Source: JBIKLM01 sp044375105
GTDB taxonomy: Bacteria; Planctomycetota; UBA1135; GCA-002686595
Length of the DNA: 39,021 nt
Assembly (NCBI GenBank): GCA_044375105.1
Contig: JBILNK010000015.1
Span: 1-39,021, forward strand
Direction: 5' to 3'
The notes below the pieces were generated by a model that had not been told where the DNA came from, did not search any database, and saw only the letters and a list, made by a program, of their open reading frames with translations. Each line of letters opens with the position of its first letter. The stretch's first letter is position 1. This document shows positions 9,298-19,435 of this stretch, in pieces. Position numbers and translations under genes: made by a program.

Positions 9298-10512
9298 TCA
9301 GTGCCCGGTCCACTGGACCTTGGACAGGTCGATGCCTTCGCGCACCATCTCGTAGAGCGGGGACATCTCGCGCAGGCGCCCGACCACTTCGACGAGTTTG
9401 TCGGCCGCGTAGTCCACGTCCGCTTGGGTCGTGTAGCGGCCGATGCCGAAGCGCACCGAGCTGTGGGCCAGCTCGTCGCCGACCGCCATGGCGCGCAGCA
9501 CGTGGCTGGGCTCCAGGCTGGCCGAGGTGCAGGCCGAGCCAGAGGACACGGCGATGTCGTTGATGCCCATCAGCAGGGACTCGCCCTCGACGTAGCTGAA
9601 GGAGAGGTTCAGGCAGCCGGGCAGGCGGTGCTCGCGATTGCCGTTGAAGTGCACGAAGTCGAGGCGGCTGGTGATGCGCTGCTCGAGGCGGTCGCGCAGC
9701 GCGATCGCGCGCTCGGCCTCGCTGGCCATCTCGTGGCGAGCCAGTTCACAGGCCGCCCCCAGGCCGACGATGCCGGGGACGTTGAGCGTGCCGGAGCGCA
9801 TGCCGCGCTCGTGGCCGCCGCCGTCCATCTGGGCCACCAGGCGCACGCGCGGGTTCTTGCGCCGCACGTACAGGGCGCCGACCCCCTTGGGGCCGTAGAG
9901 CTTGTGCCCGGAGAAGCACAGCAGGTCGATGTGGTCCGCCTCGACGTCCACCGGGATCTTGCCCACCGCTTGGGTGGCGTCGGTGAAGAACAACACGCCC
10001 TTTTCGTGGCACAGGGCGCCGATGTTGCGCACGTCGTGGATCGTGCCGACCTCGTTGTTGGCCCACATCAAGCAGACCAGGATCGTGTCCGGGCGCAGGG
10101 CCGCGGCCACATCGGCGCTGGTCACCCGGCCGGTCTTGTCCGGCGCCAGGTAGGTGACCTGGAAGCCCTGCTTTTCGAGGTGCTTGGCCGTGTCGAGCAC
10201 CGCCTTGTGCTCGGTCTCGCAGGTGACGATGTGCTTGCCCTTGTGGCCGTACATCTCGGCCACGCCCTTCATGGCCAGGTTGATCGCCTCGGTCGAGCCC
10301 GAGGTGAACACGATCTCCTTCTCGTTGGCGCCGATCACCTCGGCGCACCGCTGGCGGGCGCGCTCCACGGCTTCTTCGGCGCGCCAGCCGAAGGCGTGGT
10401 TGCGGCTGGCGGCGTTGCCGAAGTCCTCGCGGAAGAAGGGCAACATCTGGTCGAGGACGCGCGGGTCGACCGGAGTGGTCGCCTGGTAGTCCATGTAGAT
10501 CGGCAGTTTCAT
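9298..10512 (-). CDS. iscS: Cysteine desulfurase IscS
   Basis: A PLP-dependent desulfurase that converts cysteine to alanine and passes persulfide sulfur to IscU, and commonly also to tRNA thiolation enzymes. The 404-residue length equals E. coli IscS. Seen: MDYQATTPVDPRV at the start, the PLP lysine in CFSGHKLYGPKG (Lys204), the mobile-loop persulfide cysteine in SSGSACTSASLEPSH (Cys328), and a C terminus of the E. coli type (SPLYEMVREGIDLS). The long loop after Cys328 marks group I (IscS/NifS) and not SufS. The ATG at 10512 gives the expected MKLPIYMDYQ. It lies 85 nt behind iscR. Confidence 0.97.
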   Translation of the reverse strand: MKLPIYMDYQATTPVDPRVLDQMLPFFREDFGNAASRNHAFGWRAEEAVERARQRCAEVIGANEKEIVFTSGSTEAINLAMKGVAEMYGHKGKHIVTCETEHKAVLDTAKHLEKQGFQVTYLAPDKTGRVTSADVAAALRPDTILVCLMWANNEVGTIHDVRNIGALCHEKGVLFFTDATQAVGKIPVDVEADHIDLLCFSGHKLYGPKGVGALYVRRKNPRVRLVAQMDGGGHERGMRSGTLNVPGIVGLGAACELARHEMASEAERAIALRDRLEQRITSRLDFVHFNGNREHRLPGCLNLSFSYVEGESLLMGINDIAVSSGSACTSASLEPSHVLRAMAVGDELAHSSVRFGIGRYTTQADVDYAADKLVEVVGRLREMSPLYEMVREGIDLSKVQWTGH

Positions 10513-10597
10513 CGCGGCGTAAGGCGGACGCAGGGAGGCTCGAAGGGGGCGCGGGGTCGCTTGAGCGATCCGGTGGGGGCGGGCGGCGTCTGGGAGG

Positions 10598-11092
10598 TCA
10601 GGGCCCCACGGCTCGAAACGGGTTGAACGACTGGGGCTTGGGCTTGCCCAGCAGGCGCTGCGGCTCCGGCTCGCGGTTGCTGGCCAGGTCGCGCAGGGTG
10701 GTGCGCTCCATCAGCTCCCAGATGCCGGTGCGCACCCGGGACATCGGATTCTTGATCGGGCAGACCGGCTCGATTTCGCAGCTCGAGTCGTCGCTGCGGC
10801 ATCCGGTCACGTTGGGCGTGCCTTCGAGCGCGCGGACGACATCGCCCAGGCTGATCTGTTCGGCGCGGCGCGCCAGGGCGTAGCCGCCCGTCGCACCGCG
10901 GTGCGAGTCGATCAGCTGGGCACGGGCCAAGTCCTTGAGCACCTCGGCGAGCAGACGCTTGGGTACCGGATAGCGATCCGAGATCTCCCGGGCGCTCACG
11001 TAGGGCGCTTGGCCCGCCAGGCCGTCGGCATGGTCCATCAGGTGGACCAGCGCGATCAGACCGTATTCGGTGCGCTTGGTCAGCTGGAGCAT
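10598..11092 (-). CDS. iscR: Rrf2-family iron-sulfur-sensing regulator (IscR-like)
   Basis: A 164-residue Rrf2 transcription factor that probably represses the isc genes when Fe-S clusters are plentiful. Seen: a winged helix beginning MLQLTKRTEYGLIALVHL, the wing HRGATGGYALAR (64-75) and a cluster-binding loop with Cys98, Cys105 and Cys111. The spacing is C-x6-C-x5-C. E. coli IscR has C-x5-C-x5-C with a fourth ligand His107, and the corresponding position here is Lys114. The cluster type or fourth ligand may thus differ. The ATG at 11092 is chosen because it matches the family start exactly. A longer reading adds a proline-rich stretch of no known role. It is first in the isc cluster. Confidence 0.92.
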   Translation of the reverse strand: MLQLTKRTEYGLIALVHLMDHADGLAGQAPYVSAREISDRYPVPKRLLAEVLKDLARAQLIDSHRGATGGYALARRAEQISLGDVVRALEGTPNVTGCRSDDSSCEIEPVCPIKNPMSRVRTGIWELMERTTLRDLASNREPEPQRLLGKPKPQSFNPFRAVGP

Positions 11093-11878
11093 GGGAACTT
11101 GACTTGGGATCGGGGGGCACCCGGGGGTGCCCGCTTGGGCAGTCCGCCTGCAAGGCGGTGGGGGCGAAGGCCGGACCCGGGGGGCGGCCAATCGGCACCG
11201 GGATGGTGCTATTTAGGCTCTGAAAGAAAGCCGCACGAGGCGGCCGCGTCGGGTTCCGGGGCGCCGGAACCGATGTCTGGGCGCCGGGCCGGGTCGTCAC
11301 CCTCCGATGACTCCATTATGCCGCTCTCCGGCTCCTGCGCTAGACCTATCGACAGAAAATCTCACGCGAGCTAGAGGGTTTTGGCGTCAGTGCGCCCCGC
11401 AGGCCTCCCTGCGGCCCAGGCCGCGAGAAAACGCGCCCTGGCGCGGGCTCCGATCGGGAGCGGGCTGCCCCTTCCCTGCTTTCCAGGCTGCCGGGGGGCT
11501 AGGGAGCAGGGGGGCTAGGGGGAAGAGCGATCGGCGGGCCCGGGCAGCACCCGGGCGCCTCGACCCTTTGGGAGCCGCTGGGTTGGCTCACCGGGGGCCG
11601 AGGCAGGCTCGCCAGGGCCGATCGGGTCGGCGGGTCGGTTGCGGCCAGGGTCGGGGCGCCTGTGGTCCGACGGGGGCCCTGCGGGTGGTCCCTGGGTCCC
11701 GAGCCTGCCGCACCGGGGTCCAGCCGCCGGGCCCCGTGCCCGCCGGACGGGCGGCGAAGGGACCGCCTGCCCTTTCCTGTCGCCGCCGGGCGATTCGGTT
11801 CCGAGCGGGGCTGCGGCTGGGACGCGCCTGGGCGGGTAGGCGCCGCCCGGGCTTCAAGGGCTGGAGGGAGGCGAACCG
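11093..11878. other. Gene-free region upstream of iscR
   Basis: These 786 bp carry no convincing gene. The part at roughly 11200-11375 is noticeably richer in A/T than its surroundings and probably holds the iscR promoter. On the minus strand a CATAAT hexamer (about 11321-11326) is a possible -10 box, without a clear -35. The part from 11380 to 11860 is very GC-rich with short inverted repeats and no conserved motif that I recognise. Confidence 0.5.
11115..11132. promoter_or_regulatory. Perfect dyad in the iscR leader
   Basis: GGGCACCC-GG-GGGTGCCC is an 8-bp perfect inverted repeat with a 2-bp centre, 23 nt upstream of the iscR start codon. As DNA it could be an operator for a dimeric regulator. 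It does not match the E. coli IscR type 1 or type 2 site, which are more A/T-rich. Confidence 0.35.
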
Positions 11879-12151
11879 ATGAAGGGGGATATGCGGGCTC
11901 AGGCCAAGACCACGTGCATCGGCTGCGGCGGGGACGCCTCGGCGCCCCACCAGATCCACCGTCTGGAGGGCGGGCGACCCTGCCCGGTCTGCACGCGCCG
12001 CGCCCTGGAGGCCCCCGCACGGGCGCTCCCCGCGGCTCCGCCGCCCTTTTCCCTGCTTTCGGGCGGCCCGGCGCTGCTCGGTCCGCACCGCCTGGTGCCC
12101 GGGCTGGCCCTCGCGGCCCGGCGCTACGAAGACCCGCCCGAACCGGCCTGA
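11879..12151 (+). CDS. Small zinc-ribbon-like protein, function unknown
   Basis: A 90-residue reading frame with two CxxC pairs, CIGC at 13-16 and CPVC at 35-38, spaced as in a small zinc ribbon, followed by a proline- and alanine-rich tail. It is supported by one of the few good Shine-Dalgarno sequences in the window: GGAGGGAGG at 11863-11871, 7 nt before the ATG. The four cysteines also argue against a chance frame. I do not recognise the family. It converges with the thioesterase gene, whose stop codon is 120 nt downstream. Confidence 0.6.
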   Translation: MKGDMRAQAKTTCIGCGGDASAPHQIHRLEGGRPCPVCTRRALEAPARALPAAPPPFSLLSGGPALLGPHRLVPGLALAARRYEDPPEPA

Positions 12152-12271
12152 ACTGGGGCGACGGACCCGCAGGTCCTCGGTGCCCCCGGGGAGGCCTGCG
12201 CGCGGCGCCGGCGCTCCCAGCGGGGCCGGCAAGCGGGCTCCCGGCCCGCCGGGCCCGGGGCGCGGGGAAAC

Positions 12272-12709
12272 TCAGTCGAGCCCGGGGGAGCTCGAGAGCC
12301 GGCGCACCAACTCTTCGGGCAGCGGGCGCACCGCAACCGGTTCGGAGCGCAGGTCGACGCAAGCCAGCTGGGTCGTGGCGCTGACCAGGCGATCGTCCCC
12401 GCAGCGCACCTCGTAGCCCAGGGTCAAGGAAGCGCCCCGCAGGGAGTCGACCCGCACCTCGATGGCGAGCTCCTGGTCGAAGCGGGCGGCGGCCCGATAG
12501 CGCAGCTCCACGGAGCGCACCACCAGCCCGATCCCCTGGCGCTCCAGCTCCCCATAGGGCACCCCGGCGTCCGCCAGCATCCGGGTGCGCGCTTCTTCTA
12601 GGTAGAGCAAGAAGTTCGCGTGGTGGATGCGCCCCATCTGGTCCGTCTCGCCGTAGCGCGTGCGCAGGCGGTGGACGAAGGGGGACCGGGGTTGGGGTGC
12701 GGAATCCAT
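12272..12709 (-). CDS. YbgC/4-hydroxybenzoyl-CoA-type hotdog thioesterase
   Basis: A 145-residue single hotdog-fold acyl-CoA thioesterase, which would hydrolyse small acyl-CoAs in the cytoplasm. Seen: the active-site segment RYGETDQMGRIHHANF (18-33), equivalent to the tyrosine/aspartate motif of YbgC-type enzymes, then YLEEART at the start of the long helix, and the VVRSVELRYRAAARFDQEL strand pair. Length is normal for the family. The ATG at 12709 starts about 17 residues before the motif. It is divergent from the DUF6677-type gene, with 104 bp between starts. No Tol-Pal genes, the usual YbgC neighbours, lie nearby, so the substrate remains open. Confidence 0.88.
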   Translation of the reverse strand: MDSAPQPRSPFVHRLRTRYGETDQMGRIHHANFLLYLEEARTRMLADAGVPYGELERQGIGLVVRSVELRYRAAARFDQELAIEVRVDSLRGASLTLGYEVRCGDDRLVSATTQLACVDLRSEPVAVRPLPEELVRRLSSSPGLD

Positions 12710-12813
12710 CGGTAGAGCCTAAGCCAGCCCGGGCCTCGCCAGGAGGGCGCAGGCCCCGGCCCAAACAGCCTGGGTGGTGGCGCCCACCCCCGCTGCCGCG
12801 ATAGAAACCAGGT

Positions 12814-13710
12814 ATGGCGAGCGCTCAACCCATCGGCCGAGGCGGGCTGCCCCTGGTGGCCGCCCTGCTGACCTGGTTCGTGCCCGGCCTCGGGCTGCTG
12901 TACCTGGGCCGGGCCCTGACCGGCCTGCTCACGTTCGCGGCCATCGAGGGCCTGTTCGTGGCCGGGGCGCTCCTGGCGCGCGGAGCGAGCTTCGACATGC
13001 TCGATCCGGACCTGCGCAGCTCGGCCGCCTTCGCCTTGGCGCCCGAGTTCGGCAACCTGGGCGGCTTCCTGTGGCAATTCGGCTCCTACGCCGATCCCAC
13101 CCGGGCGCTGTTGCCGCGCTTGTTCAGCGGCTCCGAGAAGCTGGGCGTGCTGCTGATGGCGATCTCGGGGCTCGCCAACCTGGCTGCGATCTCGGCCGCG
13201 CACTTCGAAGCCCGTCGGCAGGAAGCCAGCCGACGGCAGGAGATCCAGCCGGGCCGCTCGCCGGCGCTGCTGGCGGCGCTGCAAGGTCTCCTGCCGGGCG
13301 CGGGTTACCTGGCCCAAGGCCGCCGGGCCCGAGGCCTGGCGCTGGGCGGCATGCTCCTGGCGCTCTACGCCGTCGGCCTGTGGCTTTGCGAAGGGGCCTG
13401 CCTCGAGCGCGAGCGCCACTACTACTACTGGAGCGCGCAGCTGCTCACCGGCCTGCCCGCGCTGCTGGCGGCTCCCTTCGCCGGACCGCTCGAGCAGGCC
13501 ATCCCGCGCCAGGACCTGGGTGTTTTTTATGCCGGTCTGGCGGGGCTGCTCAACCTGCTGACCTGCCTCGATGTCTATGGGTTCCAGGCGGCGCGCCTGC
13601 TCGGCCAGGATCCGCACGCGCTGCCTGCTCCGAGTCCCGCTCCGGCCGCGGCGTCCCCGGCCAATCGCAAGCACCTGGTCGGCCTGCCGCCCCAGGGAGG
13701 GCCCGCATGA
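12814..13710 (+). CDS. DUF6677-like multi-pass membrane protein
   Basis: A 298-residue membrane protein. It contains two copies of a TM2-like pattern, FVPGLGLLYLGRALTG at 22-37 and LLPGAGYLAQGRRARG near 164-179, each followed by further hydrophobic segments. Two additional helices lie around 208-222 and 234-252, and the tail is proline/alanine-rich. The pattern resembles DUF6677 proteins, which I know mainly from planctomycetes. Their function is not known. Its stop codon overlaps the start of the next gene (ATGA), so the two are probably translated together. Confidence 0.8.
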   Translation: MASAQPIGRGGLPLVAALLTWFVPGLGLLYLGRALTGLLTFAAIEGLFVAGALLARGASFDMLDPDLRSSAAFALAPEFGNLGGFLWQFGSYADPTRALLPRLFSGSEKLGVLLMAISGLANLAAISAAHFEARRQEASRRQEIQPGRSPALLAALQGLLPGAGYLAQGRRARGLALGGMLLALYAVGLWLCEGACLERERHYYYWSAQLLTGLPALLAAPFAGPLEQAIPRQDLGVFYAGLAGLLNLLTCLDVYGFQAARLLGQDPHALPAPSPAPAAASPANRKHLVGLPPQGGPA

Positions 13711-13907
13711 ACCCGCTGCTGCTGTTCCTGGCCTTCCTCGGCGCGGCGCTGCCGATCGTCGCGGTCACGACCTGCCTCGCTTATCCCGACGACGGGCTGG
13801 CCCGCGCCCACTTCCCGCGCCGGCTGATCGGTTTCGTCGGCTCGTGCTTGACGCTCGGCGCGCTGCTGTGGCTGCTGCAGTGGCTGTTCATCGACGTCGG
13901 CGCCTGA
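13707..13907 (+). CDS. Small two-helix membrane protein, function unknown
   Basis: A 66-residue protein with two hydrophobic helices, about residues 2-25 and 42-62, separated by a short loop with charged residues (DDGLARAHFPRR). Its ATG overlaps the TGA of the DUF6677-like gene by 4 nt, a strong sign that it is real and made together with it. It probably forms a complex with that protein in the inner membrane. No known family is recognised. Confidence 0.75.
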   Translation: MNPLLLFLAFLGAALPIVAVTTCLAYPDDGLARAHFPRRLIGFVGSCLTLGALLWLLQWLFIDVGA

Positions 13908-14250
13908 AGTCCCCGAGCTTCGGTCGCCGGAGGGTTCCGGGCCGACGCCGGGCCGACGCCGGGCCAACGAAGTGCGTCGCGCCCTCCTCCGGGGCTGGCT
14001 CCAAACGCCGATAGAAGCCCGAAGACCCACGAACCGGCTGATTCGAACCCGTCCGACCGGAGCAGATCCCCCCTTCCAACCCTGCGGGGCTTCGATCCGT
14101 GCGCGGCGCGGATCCAACCCCGTGGGGACGCCGGACGAAAAGCCACCGGCTCGCGGCCGACGGGTCAGCTCCCAGGGGGCCCGAGGAGGGCCAGGCTGTC
14201 CGGGGCGGCCATCGGCTCCGCCCAAGCGGAGACCCTTCCCGGACGAGGGG
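13908..14250. other. Gene-free gap with short tandem repeat
   Basis: 343 bp lie between the convergent ends of the small membrane gene and dprA. The unit GGGCCGACGCC is repeated twice and then partly a third time (13939-13969). I see no RNA gene and no credible coding frame in the remainder. Confidence 0.5.
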
Positions 14251-15111
14251 TCAGGCGGGAAGTCGGTAGAGCCCCCCGGGCGCCCTCACCACCCGTCCAT
14301 CGAGTTCGAGCTCGCTCAACAGAGCCAGGCATTCGCCCAGGGCCGTGCCCGTCCGCTCGGCGAGTTCTTCCGCGCGCAGCGTTTCGCCCAAGAGCCCGGT
14401 CAATAGCCGTTCTCGCCGCGCATCCAGGGGGCCGCAGCCGGCCTCGTCGCTCGGGCGCAAGCCCCCGATCCCGAGGGCCTCGAGGACCTGGACAGGCTCT
14501 TCGAGCAGCGTGGCCCCTTCCGCGATCAAGCGATGGCAGCCGCGGGCCATCGGCTGGTCGACCCGGCCCGGAAGGGCGAACACGGCCCGGCCCTGTTCGT
14601 TGCCCCAGTGGGCGGTGATCAGCGAGCCCGAACGGAAGGCCGCTTCGATCACCACCACGGCCCCCGAGAGGGCCGCGATCAATCGATTGCGGAGCGGGAA
14701 GTGGTGCCTGGCCGGCGGAGTGCCTGGCTCGTATTCCGAGATCAGCAGTCCCTCCGTGGCCAGGCGGTCGCTGAGCGCTCCGCTCGGCCAGGGACGGTCG
14801 ACCCCGCAGCCCAACACCGCCACGGTCTCGCCGCCGCTCTCGAGGGCCGCCCGATGGGCGATCTCGTCGATGCCCCGCGCCAGGCCGGAGACGACCACCA
14901 CGCCGGCCCGCGCGAAGGCCCGCGCAAAGCGTTCCGCCTGGCCTTGCCCATAGGGCGTCGGAGCCCGGGTGCCGACCACGGCCACCCGCGGTCGCTGAGC
15001 CAAGAGTTCCCGGCGGCCGCGCAGCCACAGCTCGCGGGGCGGGGTTTGCAGGCCTTCGAATTCCGTCGGCCAAGCCGCGTCGGCCGGGGTCAGGTGGATC
15101 GTGCAGCGCAT
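14251..15111 (-). CDS. dprA: DNA-processing protein DprA
   Basis: A 286-residue DprA/Smf protein, which binds incoming single-stranded DNA and loads RecA during natural transformation. Seen: the Rossmann core with VAVVGTRAPTPYGQGQA, VVVSGLARGIDEIAHRAAL, VAVLGCGVDRPWP, HHFPLRNRLIAALS, VVVIEAAFRSGSLITA and VFALPGRVDQP, then a C-terminal winged-helix-like domain (about 225-286). An N-terminal SAM-like domain, present in longer DprA proteins, is lacking. The start at 15111 (MRCTIHLTPADAAWP) is taken because conservation begins shortly after it. A longer reading would use low-complexity sequence that includes tandem repeats. No other competence genes are nearby. Confidence 0.93.
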   Translation of the reverse strand: MRCTIHLTPADAAWPTEFEGLQTPPRELWLRGRRELLAQRPRVAVVGTRAPTPYGQGQAERFARAFARAGVVVVSGLARGIDEIAHRAALESGGETVAVLGCGVDRPWPSGALSDRLATEGLLISEYEPGTPPARHHFPLRNRLIAALSGAVVVIEAAFRSGSLITAHWGNEQGRAVFALPGRVDQPMARGCHRLIAEGATLLEEPVQVLEALGIGGLRPSDEAGCGPLDARRERLLTGLLGETLRAEELAERTGTALGECLALLSELELDGRVVRAPGGLYRLPA

Positions 15112-15371
15112 GATCCCTAGAGACCGCTGCTGGCCGCCTCGGTTGCGTCGAACCCATCCAACGATGGCCCCGATCCCGGCGCGCCGCCGGGTCGACACCG
15201 GGCCGACCCGAGCGACCGGTTCCCAAGGCTCGAGCGGCGCATCCGCGGGCGAGGCGGGGCGGCCGCCACAGCCGGGATCCCCCGAGCGCGCCGATTTTTT
15301 TCGAGCCTCCCAGCGCTTGGGGGCGCCGGGGCGCTCGGAATTTGGGCTGTCCGTCGCAGGGCCCGCCTCGG

Positions 15372-15407
15372 CGCCCAGGGCGCCCAGGGTGCCCAGGGTG
15401 CCCAGGG
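15372..15407. repeat. Four tandem copies of YGCCCAGGG
   Basis: Two CGCCCAGGG units are followed by two TGCCCAGGG units with an exact 9-bp period. The array lies in non-coding DNA upstream of dprA and could vary in copy number between strains. Confidence 0.85.
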
Positions 15408-15553
15408 GAGTCTGGGCAGGGACGCAGGCCGTCCTCAGCTCCGCTCGCGGTCGATGCCTGGCCCGGAAACGTGGGGTCGGTCCAACCGCACGCAAGGGGT
15501 CTGGGCCCCTGTCTTGGGCATCCGGGCGGTCGGCCTGCGGACAGCCCGGGACA

Positions 15554-15583
15554 GATCGACTCGGGCTGCGCCCGAGCAGTCGA
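15554..15583. terminator. Second copy of the bulged hairpin repeat
   Basis: GATCGAC-TCGGG pairs with CCCGA-(GCA)-GTCGA around the loop CTGCG. It matches the element at 4964-4995 at all but two positions (loop base and one base in the outer stem). It lies 115 nt beyond the stop codon of the HEAT-like lipoprotein gene, which is read on the minus strand, so it may be a 3'-end element. No T run is present. Confidence 0.45.
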
Positions 15584-15697
15584 ACCTGCCCGTCCGATGC
15601 CTGTGGGCCCTTATCCGGCGGCCGCGCAGCCTAGGCTCAGCGCTGCGCGCCGGTTCTTCTTCGAGCTGTGAGGCGCCGCTCCCTGCCCGGGGACCGG

Positions 15698-16627
15698 TCA
15701 GGAGGCGCTGCGTTTGCCTCCGCCGCCTCCGCCCTCATCGCCTCCTTCTCCACCGCCGCTGTCACCCTCGCCGTCACCGCCGCCGCCCCTGGAACCTTCG
15801 CGGCCTTCCCAATAGGACTGCCAGGGGTTGGCGAGCTGGCGCTCGAGCTCCGGTTCCTCGCTGGCCACGTGGAAGCTCTTGCGATTCTTGTTCCACCAGG
15901 CCTGCCAGTCGCGCCGGTCGAGTCCCAGGTCCTGGCCGGTCAGCACCGCCAAGGCCAAGCGGAATTCTGCGCGGTTCGCGGAGTTTCCCTGCCCCTGGCC
16001 CTTGCCCGGCCCCGGGAAGACCGGGGACCGGTGCACCATGTCCATGAGCTCTTCCAGGGCGCGATCGGTGCGCACGCGACCGATGGCCAGGATGCAGGCG
16101 CGCGTGGTCTGGGGTTTGCCCGTCTTGAAAGCCGCCTTCGAGAACAGGGTCAGGTTGTTTTCGCGTTCGTAGCGTGCGATCGCCCGCATCAGGCCCGCGC
16201 AGAGCCGATCGTCGTCATTGAGCTTCTTGGCCCGTTTCTGCAGCCGCAGGAGCTCCGCCAGGGCGGGCTCGAAGTCCATCCGACCGAGCGCATCCAAAGC
16301 CGCCAGGGCAACCTCGGGGACCTGGTGTCCGGTGGCCTCCGCGATCGCCTCCACCAGCTCGGGAGCCAGGACGGCGCGGGCGGCCTCGAGCGCGGCGATC
16401 TGGTCTTCCGGGGCGGGTTGCGCCAGCCCCTTGGCCAAAGCCTCCAGGGCGGCTTGGACCTCCTGCTTGGTGGGGGGCACCCTCTCGGCGGGCGCGGGCT
16501 CCGGCTCCGGCGCGGGCGGGGGGCTGGGGGGCACTTCGGGCTTGGGCGGGTCTTGGGGCGGGCAGGCCGCGCTGAGCGGCAGAGCGCAGGCCAACAGGCA
16601 CAGCAGGGAACGCAGCAGGGTGGACAT
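15698..16627 (-). CDS. HEAT-repeat-like lipoprotein
   Basis: A 309-residue exported protein with the lipobox LSAAC (Cys22), a Pro/Glu-rich linker (23-50) and an alpha-helical region (about 53-215). The helical region has paired-helix patterns such as VPEVALAALDALGRMDFEPALAELLRL-type segments, typical of HEAT or PBS-lyase repeats. A tryptophan-containing segment follows (DRRDWQAWWNKNRKSF, 241-256), which resembles endings seen in planctomycete HEAT proteins, and then a Gly/Asp/Glu-rich tail. It is probably a cell-envelope scaffold. No enzymatic motif is visible. It follows clpC on the same strand, but a terminator lies between. Confidence 0.75.
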   Translation of the reverse strand: MSTLLRSLLCLLACALPLSAACPPQDPPKPEVPPSPPPAPEPEPAPAERVPPTKQEVQAALEALAKGLAQPAPEDQIAALEAARAVLAPELVEAIAEATGHQVPEVALAALDALGRMDFEPALAELLRLQKRAKKLNDDDRLCAGLMRAIARYERENNLTLFSKAAFKTGKPQTTRACILAIGRVRTDRALEELMDMVHRSPVFPGPGKGQGQGNSANRAEFRLALAVLTGQDLGLDRRDWQAWWNKNRKSFHVASEEPELERQLANPWQSYWEGREGSRGGGGDGEGDSGGGEGGDEGGGGGGKRSAS

Positions 16628-16767
16628 GGGGGGGGACCTCGGGGGGACCTATCGGCAGGCGGCGGACGGCTTCCGCCATGGAACCGCCGAGGGCCCCCCC
16701 GGTTCTGTTCGCGACACCCGCTGGAAGCGCTCGGCCCATCCCAGGGACTACCCACCTCCCCAAAAGC

Positions 16768-16800
16768 AGCGCGCCCCCGGAACCATCCCGGGGGCGCGCT
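16768..16800. terminator. Strong intrinsic terminator downstream of clpC
   Basis: A perfect 13-bp stem (AGCGCGCCCCCGG with its complement) closes a 7-nt loop. In the minus direction, 104 nt after the clpC stop, it is followed by GCTTTTGGGG, a short U tract. In the plus direction TTT follows directly. It fits a Rho-independent terminator, possibly working both ways. Confidence 0.7.
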
Positions 16801-16863
16801 TTGCATCGGACCGGCCCTTCGGGCCACCGCAGGGCGGCCCCAAGGCGTTTCGATGGCTGGGTT

Positions 16864-16890
16864 GATCGCTGGGGCGTAGCCCGAGCGATC
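16864..16890 (-). terminator. Hairpin directly after the clpC stop codon
   Basis: In the minus sense, GATCGCT pairs with AGCGATC, and inside it CGGG pairs with CCC(C) around CTACG. It begins 14 nt after the clpC stop. The core CGGGCTACGCCC is like those at 4964, 15554 and 24661, and no U tract follows. Confidence 0.45.
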
Positions 16891-16903
16891 CTTCATCCGG
16901 GTG

Positions 16904-19435
<2,532 letters not shown>

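Larger units (their letters stand above)
15112..15697. other. Gene-free region between the HEAT-like lipoprotein gene and dprA
   Basis: 586 bp without a supported gene. It contains a four-copy 9-bp tandem repeat (15372-15407), the hairpin repeat at 15554-15583, and a short T-rich patch at about 15296-15301. A dprA promoter should lie here, but no clear -35/-10 pair is visible. Confidence 0.5.

Noticed and set aside
11307..11882. A 191-codon plus-strand frame ending at the zinc-ribbon gene
   Set aside because: It begins in the AT-richer promoter-like region and turns into Arg/Gly/Pro-rich sequence typical of spurious GC-rich frames.
15372..15407. Tandem repeats considered as a CRISPR array
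   Set aside because: The units are 9 bp with no spacers, and no cas genes are present.
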